DNA of 64,000 bases, taken from positions 1-64,000 of the forward strand of contig NZ_RHHS01000017.1 of the NCBI RefSeq assembly GCF_003710935.1. Direction: 5' to 3'. Below, in pieces: positions 34,253 through 42,445 of the stretch. Within the stretch, counting starts at the first letter, position 1, and each line of letters starts with the position of its first letter. The notes beneath the pieces are model-generated. The model did no database searches, had not been told where the DNA came from, and saw only the letters and a program-made list of their open reading frames with translations. The position numbers were made by a program, and so were the translations under genes. This DNA comes from Brevibacillus gelatini. GTDB taxonomy: Bacteria; Bacillota; Bacilli; Brevibacillales; Brevibacillaceae.

Positions 34253-34942
34253 ATGTCTAGGTTTCAAAACAGCCATCTTCGTGAAAAATACGGCATTCCG
34301 AGCAATGCGGTTATCACCATCGGCGGCACGGTAGGCGTCGGCAAGTCGACGTTCACACACGCCCTGGCCGATCAGCTCGGGTTTCGCGTGTCCGTGGAAA
34401 AAGTGGACAATAACCCTTATCTGGGACGTTATTACAACGATTTGGCCCGTTGGGGTTTTCACCTGCAAATCTTTTTTCTGGCTGAGCGTTTCAAGGAGCA
34501 AAAGCGCATGTTTGACTACGGCGGCGGCTTCGTGCAGGATCGTTCGATTTATGAGGATACCGGCATTTTCGCCCGCATGCTGTACGAGCAGGGCAACATG
34601 ACGGAAGAAGACTACCGCACGTACACCGAACTGTTCGAAGCGATGGTCATGACGCCGTATTTCCCGCATCCCGATATTTTGATCTATCTGGAAGGCAGCT
34701 TCGATGAAATTATCGGACGCGTCCAGGAGCGTGGACGTCCGATGGAGCAGCAGACCCCGATTGACTACTGGCGCGATTTGTTCGACCGTTACGAAAGCTG
34801 GATTCACTCGTTTACCTCCTGTCCGGTTTTGCGGGTGAACATCAACGAGTACGACGTCGTGGACGACCCGGCATCCGTGGAGAGCATTATCGCCCGTGCC
34901 GCGGAAAAAATTCGTCTGGGACGAACTGCACGCCTGCGGTAG
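34253..34942 (+). CDS. dck: Deoxynucleoside kinase, deoxyadenosine/deoxycytidine kinase type
   Basis: 229 residues. P-loop GGTVGVGKSTFTHAL, the base-recognition motif QDRSIYEDTGIFARM and lid motif RVQERGRPMEQ identify the family. It is a paralogue of the preceding gene (shared FL-AERF/FLCNRY and LxIYLxxSxDxxxxR blocks). The two are probably co-transcribed and cover purine and pyrimidine deoxynucleoside salvage. AAGGAGTTGCGTAC precedes the ATG. Confidence 0.88.
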   Translation: MSRFQNSHLREKYGIPSNAVITIGGTVGVGKSTFTHALADQLGFRVSVEKVDNNPYLGRYYNDLARWGFHLQIFFLAERFKEQKRMFDYGGGFVQDRSIYEDTGIFARMLYEQGNMTEEDYRTYTELFEAMVMTPYFPHPDILIYLEGSFDEIIGRVQERGRPMEQQTPIDYWRDLFDRYESWIHSFTSCPVLRVNINEYDVVDDPASVESIIARAAEKIRLGRTARLR

Positions 34943-34963
34943 CCTGTCTACTCGAATACAAGG

Positions 34964-35030
34964 CCCCCGATCTGTACCTGGCAAGGCAAAGCTTGTCGCC
35001 AGCACAAGAGCAGGGGGTTTTTGTTTTTTC
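34964..35030 (+). terminator. Probable terminator after the kinase pair
   Basis: CCCCC (34964-34968) faces GGGGG (35013-35017), with a nested CTGGC/GCCAG stem between, followed by a long T-run. The stem is less regular than others here. Confidence 0.55.
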
Positions 35031-35143
35031 GTGTACCTCCTATTGTTGGCAGGCTGTCCCTGCACTTTGGACGGGGGAAATCGGCTGCGGATCAACCGCG
35101 CTGTGGTATAATGGGAACATCTTGAAATTAAAGGAGCTAGGGA

Positions 35144-35881
35144 ATGGGAGAGGAATGGTTTGAACGCAGCTTTCGCGAAGATTACATACTTGTGTATCGG
35201 CATCGGGATGATTCGGCGGCCGACAGCGAGATCGCCAATTTGCTGGAGCGATTGCCGGTAAAGAGTACGGGGCGCGTCCTTGACCTTTGCTGTGGGAGCG
35301 GGCGGCATTCGCGGGCGCTGGCTCGCAGAGGATACGAAGTCGTCGGTGTCGACCTGTCTCCTGTGCTGCTGCAGCTTGCGGAAGAACAGAACACGTATCC
35401 ACAGCTTAGCTTCGCTCGCTTTGACATGCGCCATATTCCGTATCGGGACGAATTTGACATCGTAGTCAACCTGTTCACCAGCTTTGGCTATTTTTCGTCG
35501 GATGAGGAAAACGAGCAGGTCATTCGCAATATGGCACAGGCATTGAAAGCGGGTGGAGAGGTCGTCATCGACTATTTGAATCCCGCTTACGTGAAAAAAA
35601 ATCTCGTGCCGCACTCGACCAAAGAGGTCAACGGGATGCTGATTGAGGAAAAGCGCTGGATCGAGGACGAAACCGTGAAAAAGCGGATTTTGATTCGCGA
35701 CGATTCCGCAGCACAGCCGAGGGAGTACATGGAGCAGGTGCGGCTTTACTCTGTGGAACAGATGACGGCCATGCTGGAGCGGGCCGGATTCGGACAGATT
35801 CAGGTGTTTGGCAATTATCAATTTGAACCGTATCGCGCCAGTCAATCGCCGCGCATGATTTTTTACGCGATCAAGCGATAA
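35144..35881 (+). CDS. Class I SAM-dependent methyltransferase
   Basis: 245 residues. Motif I VLDLCCGSGRHSRALARRGYEVVGVDLS binds SAM, and the FDMRHIPYRDEFDIVVNLFTSFGYF block is motif II/III. The C-terminus is the usual variable part. AAAGGAG precedes the ATG. The substrate is unknown; no neighbour suggests it. Confidence 0.88.
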   Translation: MGEEWFERSFREDYILVYRHRDDSAADSEIANLLERLPVKSTGRVLDLCCGSGRHSRALARRGYEVVGVDLSPVLLQLAEEQNTYPQLSFARFDMRHIPYRDEFDIVVNLFTSFGYFSSDEENEQVIRNMAQALKAGGEVVIDYLNPAYVKKNLVPHSTKEVNGMLIEEKRWIEDETVKKRILIRDDSAAQPREYMEQVRLYSVEQMTAMLERAGFGQIQVFGNYQFEPYRASQSPRMIFYAIKR

Positions 35882-35969
35882 GTGATGCGGATAAGCGTGA
35901 CTAACCTTTCTGTCTGCTGAATATGATGGTGTTACCACCGATTCATCGGGCAAAAGGGGGGCGATGTAA

Positions 35970-36254
35970 GTGAGCAGGCTGTCTTTGGAACAGGTCAAAC
36001 TGTATTTGAGCAAGGTTCCGGGCTGGCGGCTGGCAGAAGACAAAATGGCGCTGTCTCGCACCTATCACTGTAGAGACTTGGCCACGGCTGTGAGCTTTGT
36101 GAACCGCGTGGCGGAAATGATAGAGCAGGACAGTCAGCATGTGGAGATTCACCTGTCGGGCGGAACCGTGACGTTTACGCTCGCGACCCGCGAGGCAAAT
36201 GGACTGACGGGCAAAGACTTTGCCCTCGCCCAGACGATCAGCAAAGTAAGCTAG
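35970..36254 (+). CDS. Pterin-4a-carbinolamine dehydratase-like protein with altered active site
   Basis: 94 residues, the length of PCD/DCoH proteins. It aligns to the family without gaps over the helix and active-site region (FVNRVAEMIE, then TFTLATREANGLTGKD). Two of the three family histidines are replaced: the first by Gln and the third (TH) by Arg; only the middle His is kept. The dehydratase reaction is therefore doubtful, and it may have another role. GTG start after AGGGGGG. No phenylalanine hydroxylase is nearby. Confidence 0.78.
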   Translation: MSRLSLEQVKLYLSKVPGWRLAEDKMALSRTYHCRDLATAVSFVNRVAEMIEQDSQHVEIHLSGGTVTFTLATREANGLTGKDFALAQTISKVS

Positions 36255-36267
36255 CAGCAGGAAACAG

Positions 36268-36293
36268 CCGCTTCCGTTTTGGGGGCGGTTTTT
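36268..36293 (+). terminator. Rho-independent terminator
   Basis: CCGCTTCC pairs with GGGGGCGG, including two G-U pairs in RNA, over a five-base loop, followed by a T-run. Confidence 0.65.
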
Positions 36294-36359
36294 CTTTTGG
36301 CTTTTTCGTCGCACTTTGCTATGATGGGCAGTAATGATATTTTTTCGGAGGGATTGACG

Positions 36360-36683
36360 ATGGATATTCAACAGCACGAACAGCTTCTGCGCCTGCTTGT
36401 GGACGAGTTTGCCAAGCAGCCGCTGTCCGTCACGTTTACACAATGGGACACGGAAAGCGAGGACGATGAAGAAGTCACGCAGTTTCAGGGGCAACTGGCA
36501 GAGGTGAAGCTCACCGACAACGAATTCGCCGAAAAAGACCTGTGGCTGCTGTTTGTGGCAGAGGACGAGGAAAGCGTGGAAATTTTGATGGAAATTCCCG
36601 GAGAAGAAGTGGATCTCGCCTCGTATGCTGACGGAAAACTGAACATTTTCGGTACGGAAGCGGAGATCATTCTGGAAAAATGA
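36360..36683 (+). CDS. Small acidic protein of unknown function
   Basis: 107 residues, strongly acidic (repeated Glu/Asp runs such as TESEDDEE and AEDEESVEILMEIPGEE) with alternating beta-like segments. I recognise no family. The ATG at 36360 has GGAGGG seven bases upstream; longer upstream frames lack one. The stop overlaps the start of the cysteine-rich protein gene by four bases (ATGA), so they are coupled and probably act together. Confidence 0.75.
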   Translation: MDIQQHEQLLRLLVDEFAKQPLSVTFTQWDTESEDDEEVTQFQGQLAEVKLTDNEFAEKDLWLLFVAEDEESVEILMEIPGEEVDLASYADGKLNIFGTEAEIILEK

Positions 36684-37453
36684 GCAGGAAGTCATCCTAT
36701 CGCTACGTCGGAACACCTGACCCGATGACGGAAAAAGAAGCGTACAGTTGCGAAAAGTACATGAAAAAAAACAGGCATGCGATGATACAGGCAGGGCGGT
36801 ACATGGTGGACGTACCCGCTCTGCTCGCTTTGTTTCACCTGGACTGCTGGAATTGCCGGGCGGTTCACCGCGAGACGTGCTGTGAAGGCGGCCAGCCGTA
36901 CGCCGTCGAGGAATGGCAAATTCCGGTGCTGGAAAAAGAAGTACCGGAGATCGCTGCCCGTTTGCAGACAGCAGGCGAGCGGGAAAACTGGGAGCGCTAC
37001 GGCGTATGGGACCCGGAACAGACGACAGGCACCATTCGCCTGCGGCATGGCAACTGTCTGTTTTATCAGGAAAACAACGGCCGCTTCGGCTGTGCGATCC
37101 ACGCCTATGCAGAAGAGTCAGGGCACGATGTCTTGCCGCTCAAGCCGTTCAGCTGCCAGCTTTATCCGCTGGACTTGATCGATACAGGCAAGGAAATTTT
37201 GCTGACCGCCGTGACCAAAGAGACGTCATCCTTTTCCAGATGGGGGACGGATTATCTGGAGCAGTTTTATTGCGCCAACCCGGAGCGCAGGAAGCTGGCT
37301 GCGCACCTCGACGAAAACTGGTTCGCGCTGGATGGCTATCGCCCCGCTTTTGAATGGAACATGCCGATGCTGCGCTATTTTTTGCAGGAGGAAGCTGACA
37401 GCATTCTCGACCATCTGCGAAAGAGCAGCCATACGCCAACTGCCAGTATGTAA
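36680..37453 (+). CDS. Cysteine-rich DUF3109/YkgJ-like protein
   Basis: 257 residues. Cysteines cluster as CWNC...CC near residues 56-68, then C in GNCLFYQENNGRFGCAIH and in KPFSCQLYPLDL, the pattern of the YkgJ/DUF3109 zinc- or iron-sulfur-binding group. In that group the LKPxxCxLYPL motif is characteristic. Function is unknown; possible metal-cluster or redox role. Translationally coupled to the small acidic protein. Confidence 0.72.
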   Translation: MSRKSSYRYVGTPDPMTEKEAYSCEKYMKKNRHAMIQAGRYMVDVPALLALFHLDCWNCRAVHRETCCEGGQPYAVEEWQIPVLEKEVPEIAARLQTAGERENWERYGVWDPEQTTGTIRLRHGNCLFYQENNGRFGCAIHAYAEESGHDVLPLKPFSCQLYPLDLIDTGKEILLTAVTKETSSFSRWGTDYLEQFYCANPERRKLAAHLDENWFALDGYRPAFEWNMPMLRYFLQEEADSILDHLRKSSHTPTASM

Positions 37454-37520
37454 TTGGAACAGCGGATGCCTTGTGATATGATGGGGGAGCATGAACTTGA
37501 TTGGCAAAGGAGCAACAGTA

Positions 37521-38030
37521 ATGAAAGTCAAGACTACTCAAGAATCCCGTACGATCCAGGCATCCTTGGTTCAGCCGTCTGATACCAATTACCACGGGAC
37601 CATCTTCGGCGGGACGATGATGGCCTATATAGATGAGGTAGCGGCAATCGCTGCCATGCGGCATTCGCGTCGCCCTGTCGTAACTGCTTCCATCGACTCC
37701 ATCGACTTTTTGGCACCCGTGAAAATGGGGCATTCGATTTGTCTGGAAGCGTTCGTTTCCTCGACGGGGCGCACTTCCATGGAAGTGTTTGTGAAAATTG
37801 TCTCGGAAAACCTGCAAACAGGGGAACGAGTTCTGACTGCCACTTCGTTTTTGACATTTGTCGCGCTGGATGAAGCGGGCAATCCGACCGAAGTTCCGGC
37901 GATTGTACCGGAAACCGAAGAGGAGAAAAAGCTGATGGAATCAGCAGAGGAGCGCAAAAAAATGCGCAAGGAACGGAAAGACAACCTGCGAGAGTTTGTC
38001 AGCCAGTTAAACATCGAAAAAACGATCTGA
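37521..38030 (+). CDS. Acyl-CoA thioesterase, YkhA/BFIT hot-dog family
   Basis: 169 residues. The hot-dog signature NYHGTIFGGTMMAYIDEVAAIAAMRH carries the helix and catalytic Asn/Asp region; IDFLAPVKMGHSICLEAFVSSTGRTSMEVFVKI is the second half. A charged helical tail (EEEKKLMESAEERKKMRKERK) ends it. Hydrolyses acyl-CoA in the cytoplasm. AAAGGAG precedes ATG 37521, and a strong terminator follows. Confidence 0.9.
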   Translation: MKVKTTQESRTIQASLVQPSDTNYHGTIFGGTMMAYIDEVAAIAAMRHSRRPVVTASIDSIDFLAPVKMGHSICLEAFVSSTGRTSMEVFVKIVSENLQTGERVLTATSFLTFVALDEAGNPTEVPAIVPETEEEKKLMESAEERKKMRKERKDNLREFVSQLNIEKTI

Positions 38031-38046
38031 TTTTCGGTTGATTTCA

Positions 38047-38076
38047 CCCTGAGCGACAGTTCGCTCAGGGCCTTTT
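38047..38076 (+). terminator. Rho-independent terminator
   Basis: CCCTGAGCGA (38047-38056) pairs with TCGCTCAGGG (38061-38070) over four bases, then CCTTTT. Confidence 0.85.
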
Positions 38077-38105
38077 CTACATACAGTCGCGAGGAGGAAT
38101 CGACG

Positions 38106-39026
38106 ATGAAGTACCGCAGACTTGGGAAAACAGAACTGACGGTTTCGGTCATTGGCGTGGGTACGTGGCAATTTGGCGGAGAGTGGGGGAAAGACTTCTC
38201 CCAGTCCGAAGTAGATCAGATTTTGGACAAGGCGCATGAACTGGGGATCAACCTGATCGATACGGCGGAGTGCTACGGCGACCACCTCTCGGAGCAACTG
38301 ATCGGAGGCTATCTGAAAAAGAACCGCCGCACAGATTGGATCATCGCGACGAAGTTCGGCCACCATTTTCACGACAAGTTTTCGCGAACGGACGATTACA
38401 GCGTGGCCGCCGTGCAGGAGCAGCTGGAAAAGTCGCTGCGAGCGTTGCAGACAGACTACATCGACCTGTACCAGTTCCATTCGGGGCCAAACGAAGCGTT
38501 TGACAACGACGAGCTGTGGACCTACCTCGACAAGCAGGTGCAGGCTGGAACGATTCGCCACCTGGGACTGTCGATTGCAAAAAATGGAAACATGCATCAG
38601 GTGACAGGAGCCTCGCGGGTCAACGCGCAGACAATTCAGGTCGTCTACAACCGATTGGACCGCAAGCCGGAGGAAGAGGTGTTCGCCTCGTGCATCGAGC
38701 AGGATTTGGGCGTGCTCGCACGCGTGCCGCTGGCGAGCGGCTATTTGAGCGGAAAATACAAGCCAGGCGCCGTCTTCGCCGGAAACGATGTGCGGCACCG
38801 CCACAATTCGCAGCACGTCGACCATTTGCTCGCAGAAGTGGCCAAAATCAAGGAAAGCGAAGTGCCAGAGGGCATGGATATGGCGCAGTGGGCGCTGGCG
38901 TGGTGCTTGAAGCACCCAGCCGTCACGGCGGTGATTCCCGGCAGCAAAAGCCCGGAGCAGGTGGAAGCAAACGCCAAAGCCGCTGCCTACGCAAGCGACG
39001 ATCATCCGCAAGCGCGGGTCAACTAG
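38106..39026 (+). CDS. Aldo/keto reductase
   Basis: 306 residues. Typical (beta/alpha)8 oxidoreductase: the catalytic tyrosine lies in NLIDTAECYGDHLSEQL, the lysine in DWIIATKFG, and the histidine in DLYQFHSG; NADPH-binding residues are in VIPGSKSPEQVEANAKA. Substrate unknown. It is transcribed alone between two strong terminators, with GAGGAGGAATCGACG before the ATG. Confidence 0.93.
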   Translation: MKYRRLGKTELTVSVIGVGTWQFGGEWGKDFSQSEVDQILDKAHELGINLIDTAECYGDHLSEQLIGGYLKKNRRTDWIIATKFGHHFHDKFSRTDDYSVAAVQEQLEKSLRALQTDYIDLYQFHSGPNEAFDNDELWTYLDKQVQAGTIRHLGLSIAKNGNMHQVTGASRVNAQTIQVVYNRLDRKPEEEVFASCIEQDLGVLARVPLASGYLSGKYKPGAVFAGNDVRHRHNSQHVDHLLAEVAKIKESEVPEGMDMAQWALAWCLKHPAVTAVIPGSKSPEQVEANAKAAAYASDDHPQARVN

Positions 39027-39027
39027 C

Positions 39028-39068
39028 AAAAAAGAGGAGCCGACAGCAAGCGACGGCTCCTCTTTTTT
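39028..39068 (+). terminator. Rho-independent terminator
   Basis: AAAAAAGAGGAGCCG (39028-39042) pairs fully with CGGCTCCTCTTTTTT (39054-39068). The arms overlap nothing coding and the T-run belongs to the stem. Confidence 0.9.
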
Positions 39069-39147
39069 GCGCATGGGAAGGACGATAGGTGCAGCTTGGC
39101 TGCGACAAGCTATCGGTGCAGCCCGGCTTGCCATTTTTTTTTTTCGG

Positions 39148-39576
39148 TTAGTCCAGAAAGCGAGACTTGATCTCGGCGGTAGGCAACATACATTGCTCCT
39201 GTTTTCCAAACCAGCGGTAGCGGTTTTTTGCAACCCAGTCGTAAGCAAAATCGCGAAAAGGACGGGGAAAGAGTCGGCCAAGGTAAAAGCACAGCGGCCA
39301 GGCTCCGGACAGCTTGTGGGCCACGCGCAAGATCGCGTCTGACTTGGTATACAGCCGTCCATGGGCTATCAACACCACCGTCGACAGCTCAGAGGGATCG
39401 TACGAATAGCGGGACAAAAGCTGCTTCGCCTTTTCTGACTGCAAGGAAGCGAAGTGAATGCTGCCGGACGGATCGCGCTTGAGAATGAACTGCACGGCGC
39501 TGTTGCACAAGTGGCAGACGCCGTCAAACAACAAGAGATAGTCAGGGTGTTGCAGCGACTCAGATGCTGGCTTCAT
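39148..39576 (-). CDS. DCC-family (DUF393, YuxK-like) thiol-disulfide oxidoreductase-like protein
   Basis: 142 residues from ATG 39576, which has GGAGGG seven bases upstream. The family signature is LLLFDGVCHLCNSAVQFILKRDP, where the CxxC-like DGVCHLC motif is conserved. Residues about 90-130 (LSGAWPLCFYLGRLFPRPFRDFAYDWVAKNRYRWFG) are a typical helical end. Family members are predicted thioredoxin-like; no reaction is proven. Confidence 0.88.
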   Translation of the reverse strand: MKPASESLQHPDYLLLFDGVCHLCNSAVQFILKRDPSGSIHFASLQSEKAKQLLSRYSYDPSELSTVVLIAHGRLYTKSDAILRVAHKLSGAWPLCFYLGRLFPRPFRDFAYDWVAKNRYRWFGKQEQCMLPTAEIKSRFLD

Positions 39577-39680
39577 CAGGCAGCCCTCCATGCTCTACTG
39601 CGAATCGGATTGTGCGTTGTCGCACAGCCTTTGCTTTCATCATAGCAGAGAAGGGAGGGCGTTCCCAGCAGGATCAACCA

Positions 39681-41189
39681 TTAGAGAATGACAAGCGCTC
39701 CTTTTTGGATCAGTTCCTCTGCTTTCACCAGGTCGGGGTGCATTTCCCGGTCCTCGTGCAGACGGGGAACGGCGCGGCGCAGCTCATCGTAAGCTTTTTT
39801 CGTGCCTGCGCCCAGCTTGCCGCTCCCGAAATCAATTGCCTGCGCAGCCGCCAAATATTCGATGGCGAGCACTTTTGTTACGTTGGAGACGACTGTGCGC
39901 AGCTTGCGGGCAGCGGTTGTTCCCATGCTCACATGGTCCTCCTGGTTTGCCGAGGAAGGGATCGAATCGACGGAGGCAGGGTGACACAGCACTTTGTTTT
40001 CCGAAACGATGGAAGCGGCTACATATTGCGTAATCATGAAGCCGGAATGCAGTCCGCCGTTTTCGGTCAAAAATCCGGGCAGGCCGCTGAGCTGCGGGTT
40101 GACGAGCCGTTCTGTGCGGCGCTCGGATATGTTGGCCAGCTCTGCCATGGCGATAGCCAAAAAGTCTGCGGCAAAGGCCATCGGCTGACCGTGAAAATTC
40201 CCGCCGGAGATGACGTCGCCTGTCTCTGTGAAAAGAATCGGGTTGTCCGTCACGCTGTTGCACTCGCGGGTGACGGTCTCCCAGACGTACTCCAGCGTGT
40301 CGCGTGTCGCCCCGTGGACTTGCGGCAGGCAGCGCAGGCTGTACGGGTCCTGGACGCGCAGCTCGCCCTGTTCCGTGGTGCGTTCGCTGCCGGACAAGTG
40401 CGCGAGCAGACGTCTCGCTGATTCCTGCTGTCCCGGATGCGGGCGGACGAGGTGCAGCTGCGGATCAAATGCTTTCGGAATGCCGCGCAGCGCTTCGATC
40501 GTCATGGCGGCGATCAGCTCCGCGCTTTCCAGCACGACGCGGGAATCGTACAGGGCCAGGCAAAGCTGGGCGGTCATGGCCTGCGTGCCGTTGATGAGGG
40601 CAAGCCCTTCTTTTGCTTGCAGGCGAATCGGGGAGAGTCCGACCTGTTTGAGCGCTGCTTCACCGCCAAGGCGCTGTCCGTTGACAATCGCTTCGCCTTT
40701 GCCGAGCATGACGAGAACCATGTGCGCGAGTGGAGCCAAATCGCCGCTGGCGCCGAGCGAGCCTTGCTGCGGAATGACCGGATGGACGCCGCGGTTGCAC
40801 AGTTCGACCAGATGAAGCAGCGTTTCTTCGCGAATGCCGGAGTAGCCTTTTGCCAGAGCATTGATCCGCAGGGCCATCATTGCGCGGACGACTTCCTCGG
40901 GATAAGGCTCCCCCATCCCGCATGCGTGGCTCATAATCAAGTTTTCCTGCAGCTTGCTGACATCCTCGCCCTGGATCATGACATCGGAAAACTTGCCAAA
41001 GCCCGTCGTGATGCCGTAGACGACTTTTTGCTCCTCGACCATTTTTTCCACCATGGCACGGGAGCGGCGGACATTTTCCAGCGCCTTTTGGGTCAATTCG
41101 ATGCGGTGTGAGTTTCTGGCGATCAGGACGACGTCTTCAATGCGCAGATCATTTCCGTTCATGTGAATGACATGTGCTTGCTGATTCAC
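39681..41189 (-). CDS. hutH: Histidine ammonia-lyase
   Basis: 502 residues. Converts histidine to urocanate and ammonia, the first step of histidine degradation. The active-site MIO-forming motif is QGSLGASGDLAPLAHMV. Other conserved blocks are YGITTGFGKFSD and QDPYSLRCLPQVHGA. The start GTG has GGAGG. The rest of the hut pathway is not in the window. A 200-base leader with a strong hairpin precedes it (see separate entries). Confidence 0.95.
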   Translation of the reverse strand: MNQQAHVIHMNGNDLRIEDVVLIARNSHRIELTQKALENVRRSRAMVEKMVEEQKVVYGITTGFGKFSDVMIQGEDVSKLQENLIMSHACGMGEPYPEEVVRAMMALRINALAKGYSGIREETLLHLVELCNRGVHPVIPQQGSLGASGDLAPLAHMVLVMLGKGEAIVNGQRLGGEAALKQVGLSPIRLQAKEGLALINGTQAMTAQLCLALYDSRVVLESAELIAAMTIEALRGIPKAFDPQLHLVRPHPGQQESARRLLAHLSGSERTTEQGELRVQDPYSLRCLPQVHGATRDTLEYVWETVTRECNSVTDNPILFTETGDVISGGNFHGQPMAFAADFLAIAMAELANISERRTERLVNPQLSGLPGFLTENGGLHSGFMITQYVAASIVSENKVLCHPASVDSIPSSANQEDHVSMGTTAARKLRTVVSNVTKVLAIEYLAAAQAIDFGSGKLGAGTKKAYDELRRAVPRLHEDREMHPDLVKAEELIQKGALVIL

Positions 41190-41226
41190 GAATAGTTTCC
41201 TCCTTTAACAGAGCAGAGAACGAAAA

Positions 41227-41265
41227 GAGCGAGGGGTTAGGATACTGGCTCCTAACCCCTCGCTC
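41227..41265 (-). promoter_or_regulatory. Attenuator-like hairpin in the hutH leader
   Basis: A perfect 16-bp stem (41227-41242 with 41250-41265, core GAGGGGTTAGGA) with a seven-base loop lies between the predicted promoter and hutH. On the minus strand it is followed by CTTTTCG, a short U-tract. It could stop transcription before hutH unless an antiterminator acts. Strength of termination is uncertain because the U-tract is short. Confidence 0.65.
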
Positions 41266-41325
41266 CCGGGTTCTATGTGATTGGATGAAACGTGTAAGCC
41301 TGATGGGCGGCTGCATACGTCTGTC

Positions 41326-41399
41326 CTCACTTTCGCTCTACAACTGTCAGATAATTGTTGTTATTAGTATTATTGTAACGAAAGTGAGCGCGCCGTCAA
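41326..41399 (-). promoter_or_regulatory. Predicted hutH promoter and overlapping inverted repeat
   Basis: On the minus strand TTGACG (41394-41399) and TACAAT (41372-41377) are 16 bases apart. A 10-base inverted repeat, CTCACTTTCG (41326-41335) and CGAAAGTGAG (41379-41388), is spaced 43 bases apart and extends as TACAA/TTGTA on the inner sides. One arm lies in the promoter spacer and the other in the early leader, as in a two-site operator or a long leader stem. Confidence 0.55.
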
Positions 41400-41544
41400 G
41401 ATCAAGAATGGCACGGCTCCTTTCCTATAGGAGAAAAAACGGGCTCAGTCCACTTTGGGAAACTGGGCGAGTGTCGTTTCTTGAGCGGGATAGATGTCAT
41501 ACCATGTACTGTGTGATTTCATCAGAAAGGACGTGTTCAATTCC

Positions 41545-42378
41545 GTGGAAAAGCGACGCAAGATGCCGCCTGGGCCTCCATCGTCCAAAAGGCGTCCCAA
41601 AGAAATGCCGAAACCGCCTTCTTCCATGATGCCGTTGCCGTCACCGAACATACCATCGCCAGCGAAGCCGAATATGCCAAAAAGCTCGGAAAATCCGCAG
41701 CACAACATCCCGGCCCGCCCGATGCCGCAACCGCAGCGGCCGACTGCGCCATCTCCTAACCAGATGATGCCGAATACGCCGAACCCGATGCCACCCAAAC
41801 CAATGCCGGCCAACCCGATGCCGCCGAATCGGATGCCAGCAAATCCAATGCCGCCGAACCGGATGCCATCCAACCAGATGCCGGCAAATCCAATGCCGCC
41901 GAATCCGATGCCGCCGAATCGGATGCCAGCAAACCCAATGCCGCCGAACCGGATGCCATCCAATCAGATGCCGCCAAACCGGATGCCAGCAAACCCAATG
42001 CCACCGAAACCGATGCCGCCGAACGCCATGCCGAATCGGCGTCCACCAAATGCTTCGCCAAACATGAGGCCGCCGATGCCGGAAAACGTCCGGCCAGGCT
42101 CGAAAATCGAGCTTTACTTGTTCAAGTTCCATTTCCATATGGACCGGATGCAGTATTTCCGCCACAAATGCGAGCAATACCGGGATCATCGCCGCAAATA
42201 CAGCGAATACCGCAGATATTACAAGCATCACCAACGGAGAATGAAATATTATCACGATCGTTGCCAGATTTGGCAGCATCGGAGCAGCAGTTCGTGTGAT
42301 CGCGGCAGCTCCTCGTCCTGGGGACATAGAGGTTCATCCTCCGGACATGGCTGCGATTGCGGCTGCAGCTGCGATTAG
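41545..42378 (+). CDS. Met/Pro/Asn pentapeptide-repeat protein with His- and Cys-rich C-terminus
   Basis: About 277 residues; I recognise no family. It begins with a basic Pro-rich part, then 17 pentapeptides of form Asn-X-Met-Pro-(Pro/Ala/Ser), X being mainly Pro, Arg or Gln. The C-terminal 95 residues are Tyr-, His-, Arg-rich (YRRYYKHHQRRMKYYHDRC) and end in a Ser/Gly/Cys tail (GHGCDCGCSCD). There is no signal peptide or membrane helix. The character resembles cross-linked spore-coat or exosporium proteins; that is inference. GTG 41545 has AGAAAGGA 13 bases upstream. A start at ATG 41494 is also open, but CATACCAT at 41498-41505 looks like a sigma-E -10 element, which would place that ATG upstream of the transcript start. 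Confidence 0.7.
   Translation: MEKRRKMPPGPPSSKRRPKEMPKPPSSMMPLPSPNIPSPAKPNMPKSSENPQHNIPARPMPQPQRPTAPSPNQMMPNTPNPMPPKPMPANPMPPNRMPANPMPPNRMPSNQMPANPMPPNPMPPNRMPANPMPPNRMPSNQMPPNRMPANPMPPKPMPPNAMPNRRPPNASPNMRPPMPENVRPGSKIELYLFKFHFHMDRMQYFRHKCEQYRDHRRKYSEYRRYYKHHQRRMKYYHDRCQIWQHRSSSSCDRGSSSSWGHRGSSSGHGCDCGCSCD
41782..42036 (+). repeat. 17 tandem 15-bp repeats (Asn-X-Met-Pro-X)
   Basis: Perfect 15-bp periodicity of AAY CCR ATG CCR-type codons encodes 17 consecutive pentapeptides. Higher-order copies of two and three units recur, suggesting recent expansion. All six frames are open across it, so antisense frames there are artefacts. Confidence 0.93.
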
Positions 42379-42389
42379 GAAGAATCCTG

Positions 42390-42422
42390 AAAAGGACGCC
42401 TGTGATACGCGGGCGTCCTTTT
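42390..42422. terminator. Bidirectional terminator
   Basis: AAAAGGACGCC (42390-42400) pairs with GGCGTCCTTTT (42412-42422) between the repeat-protein gene and convergent uvsE. Confidence 0.88.
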
Positions 42423-42445
42423 GGCTGTTAGGGTGACAGCAACGA

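Noticed and set aside
34001-36061. 686-codon antisense frame across the two deoxynucleoside kinases and methyltransferase
   Set aside because: Covers three real genes with strong motifs on the other strand; reads as low-similarity antisense translation.
41445-41963. Glycine/isoleucine repeat frame (GGIGFAGIRFGG-like) on the minus strand
   Set aside because: It is the antisense of the 15-bp NxMPx repeat, in which every frame stays open; no ribosome site.
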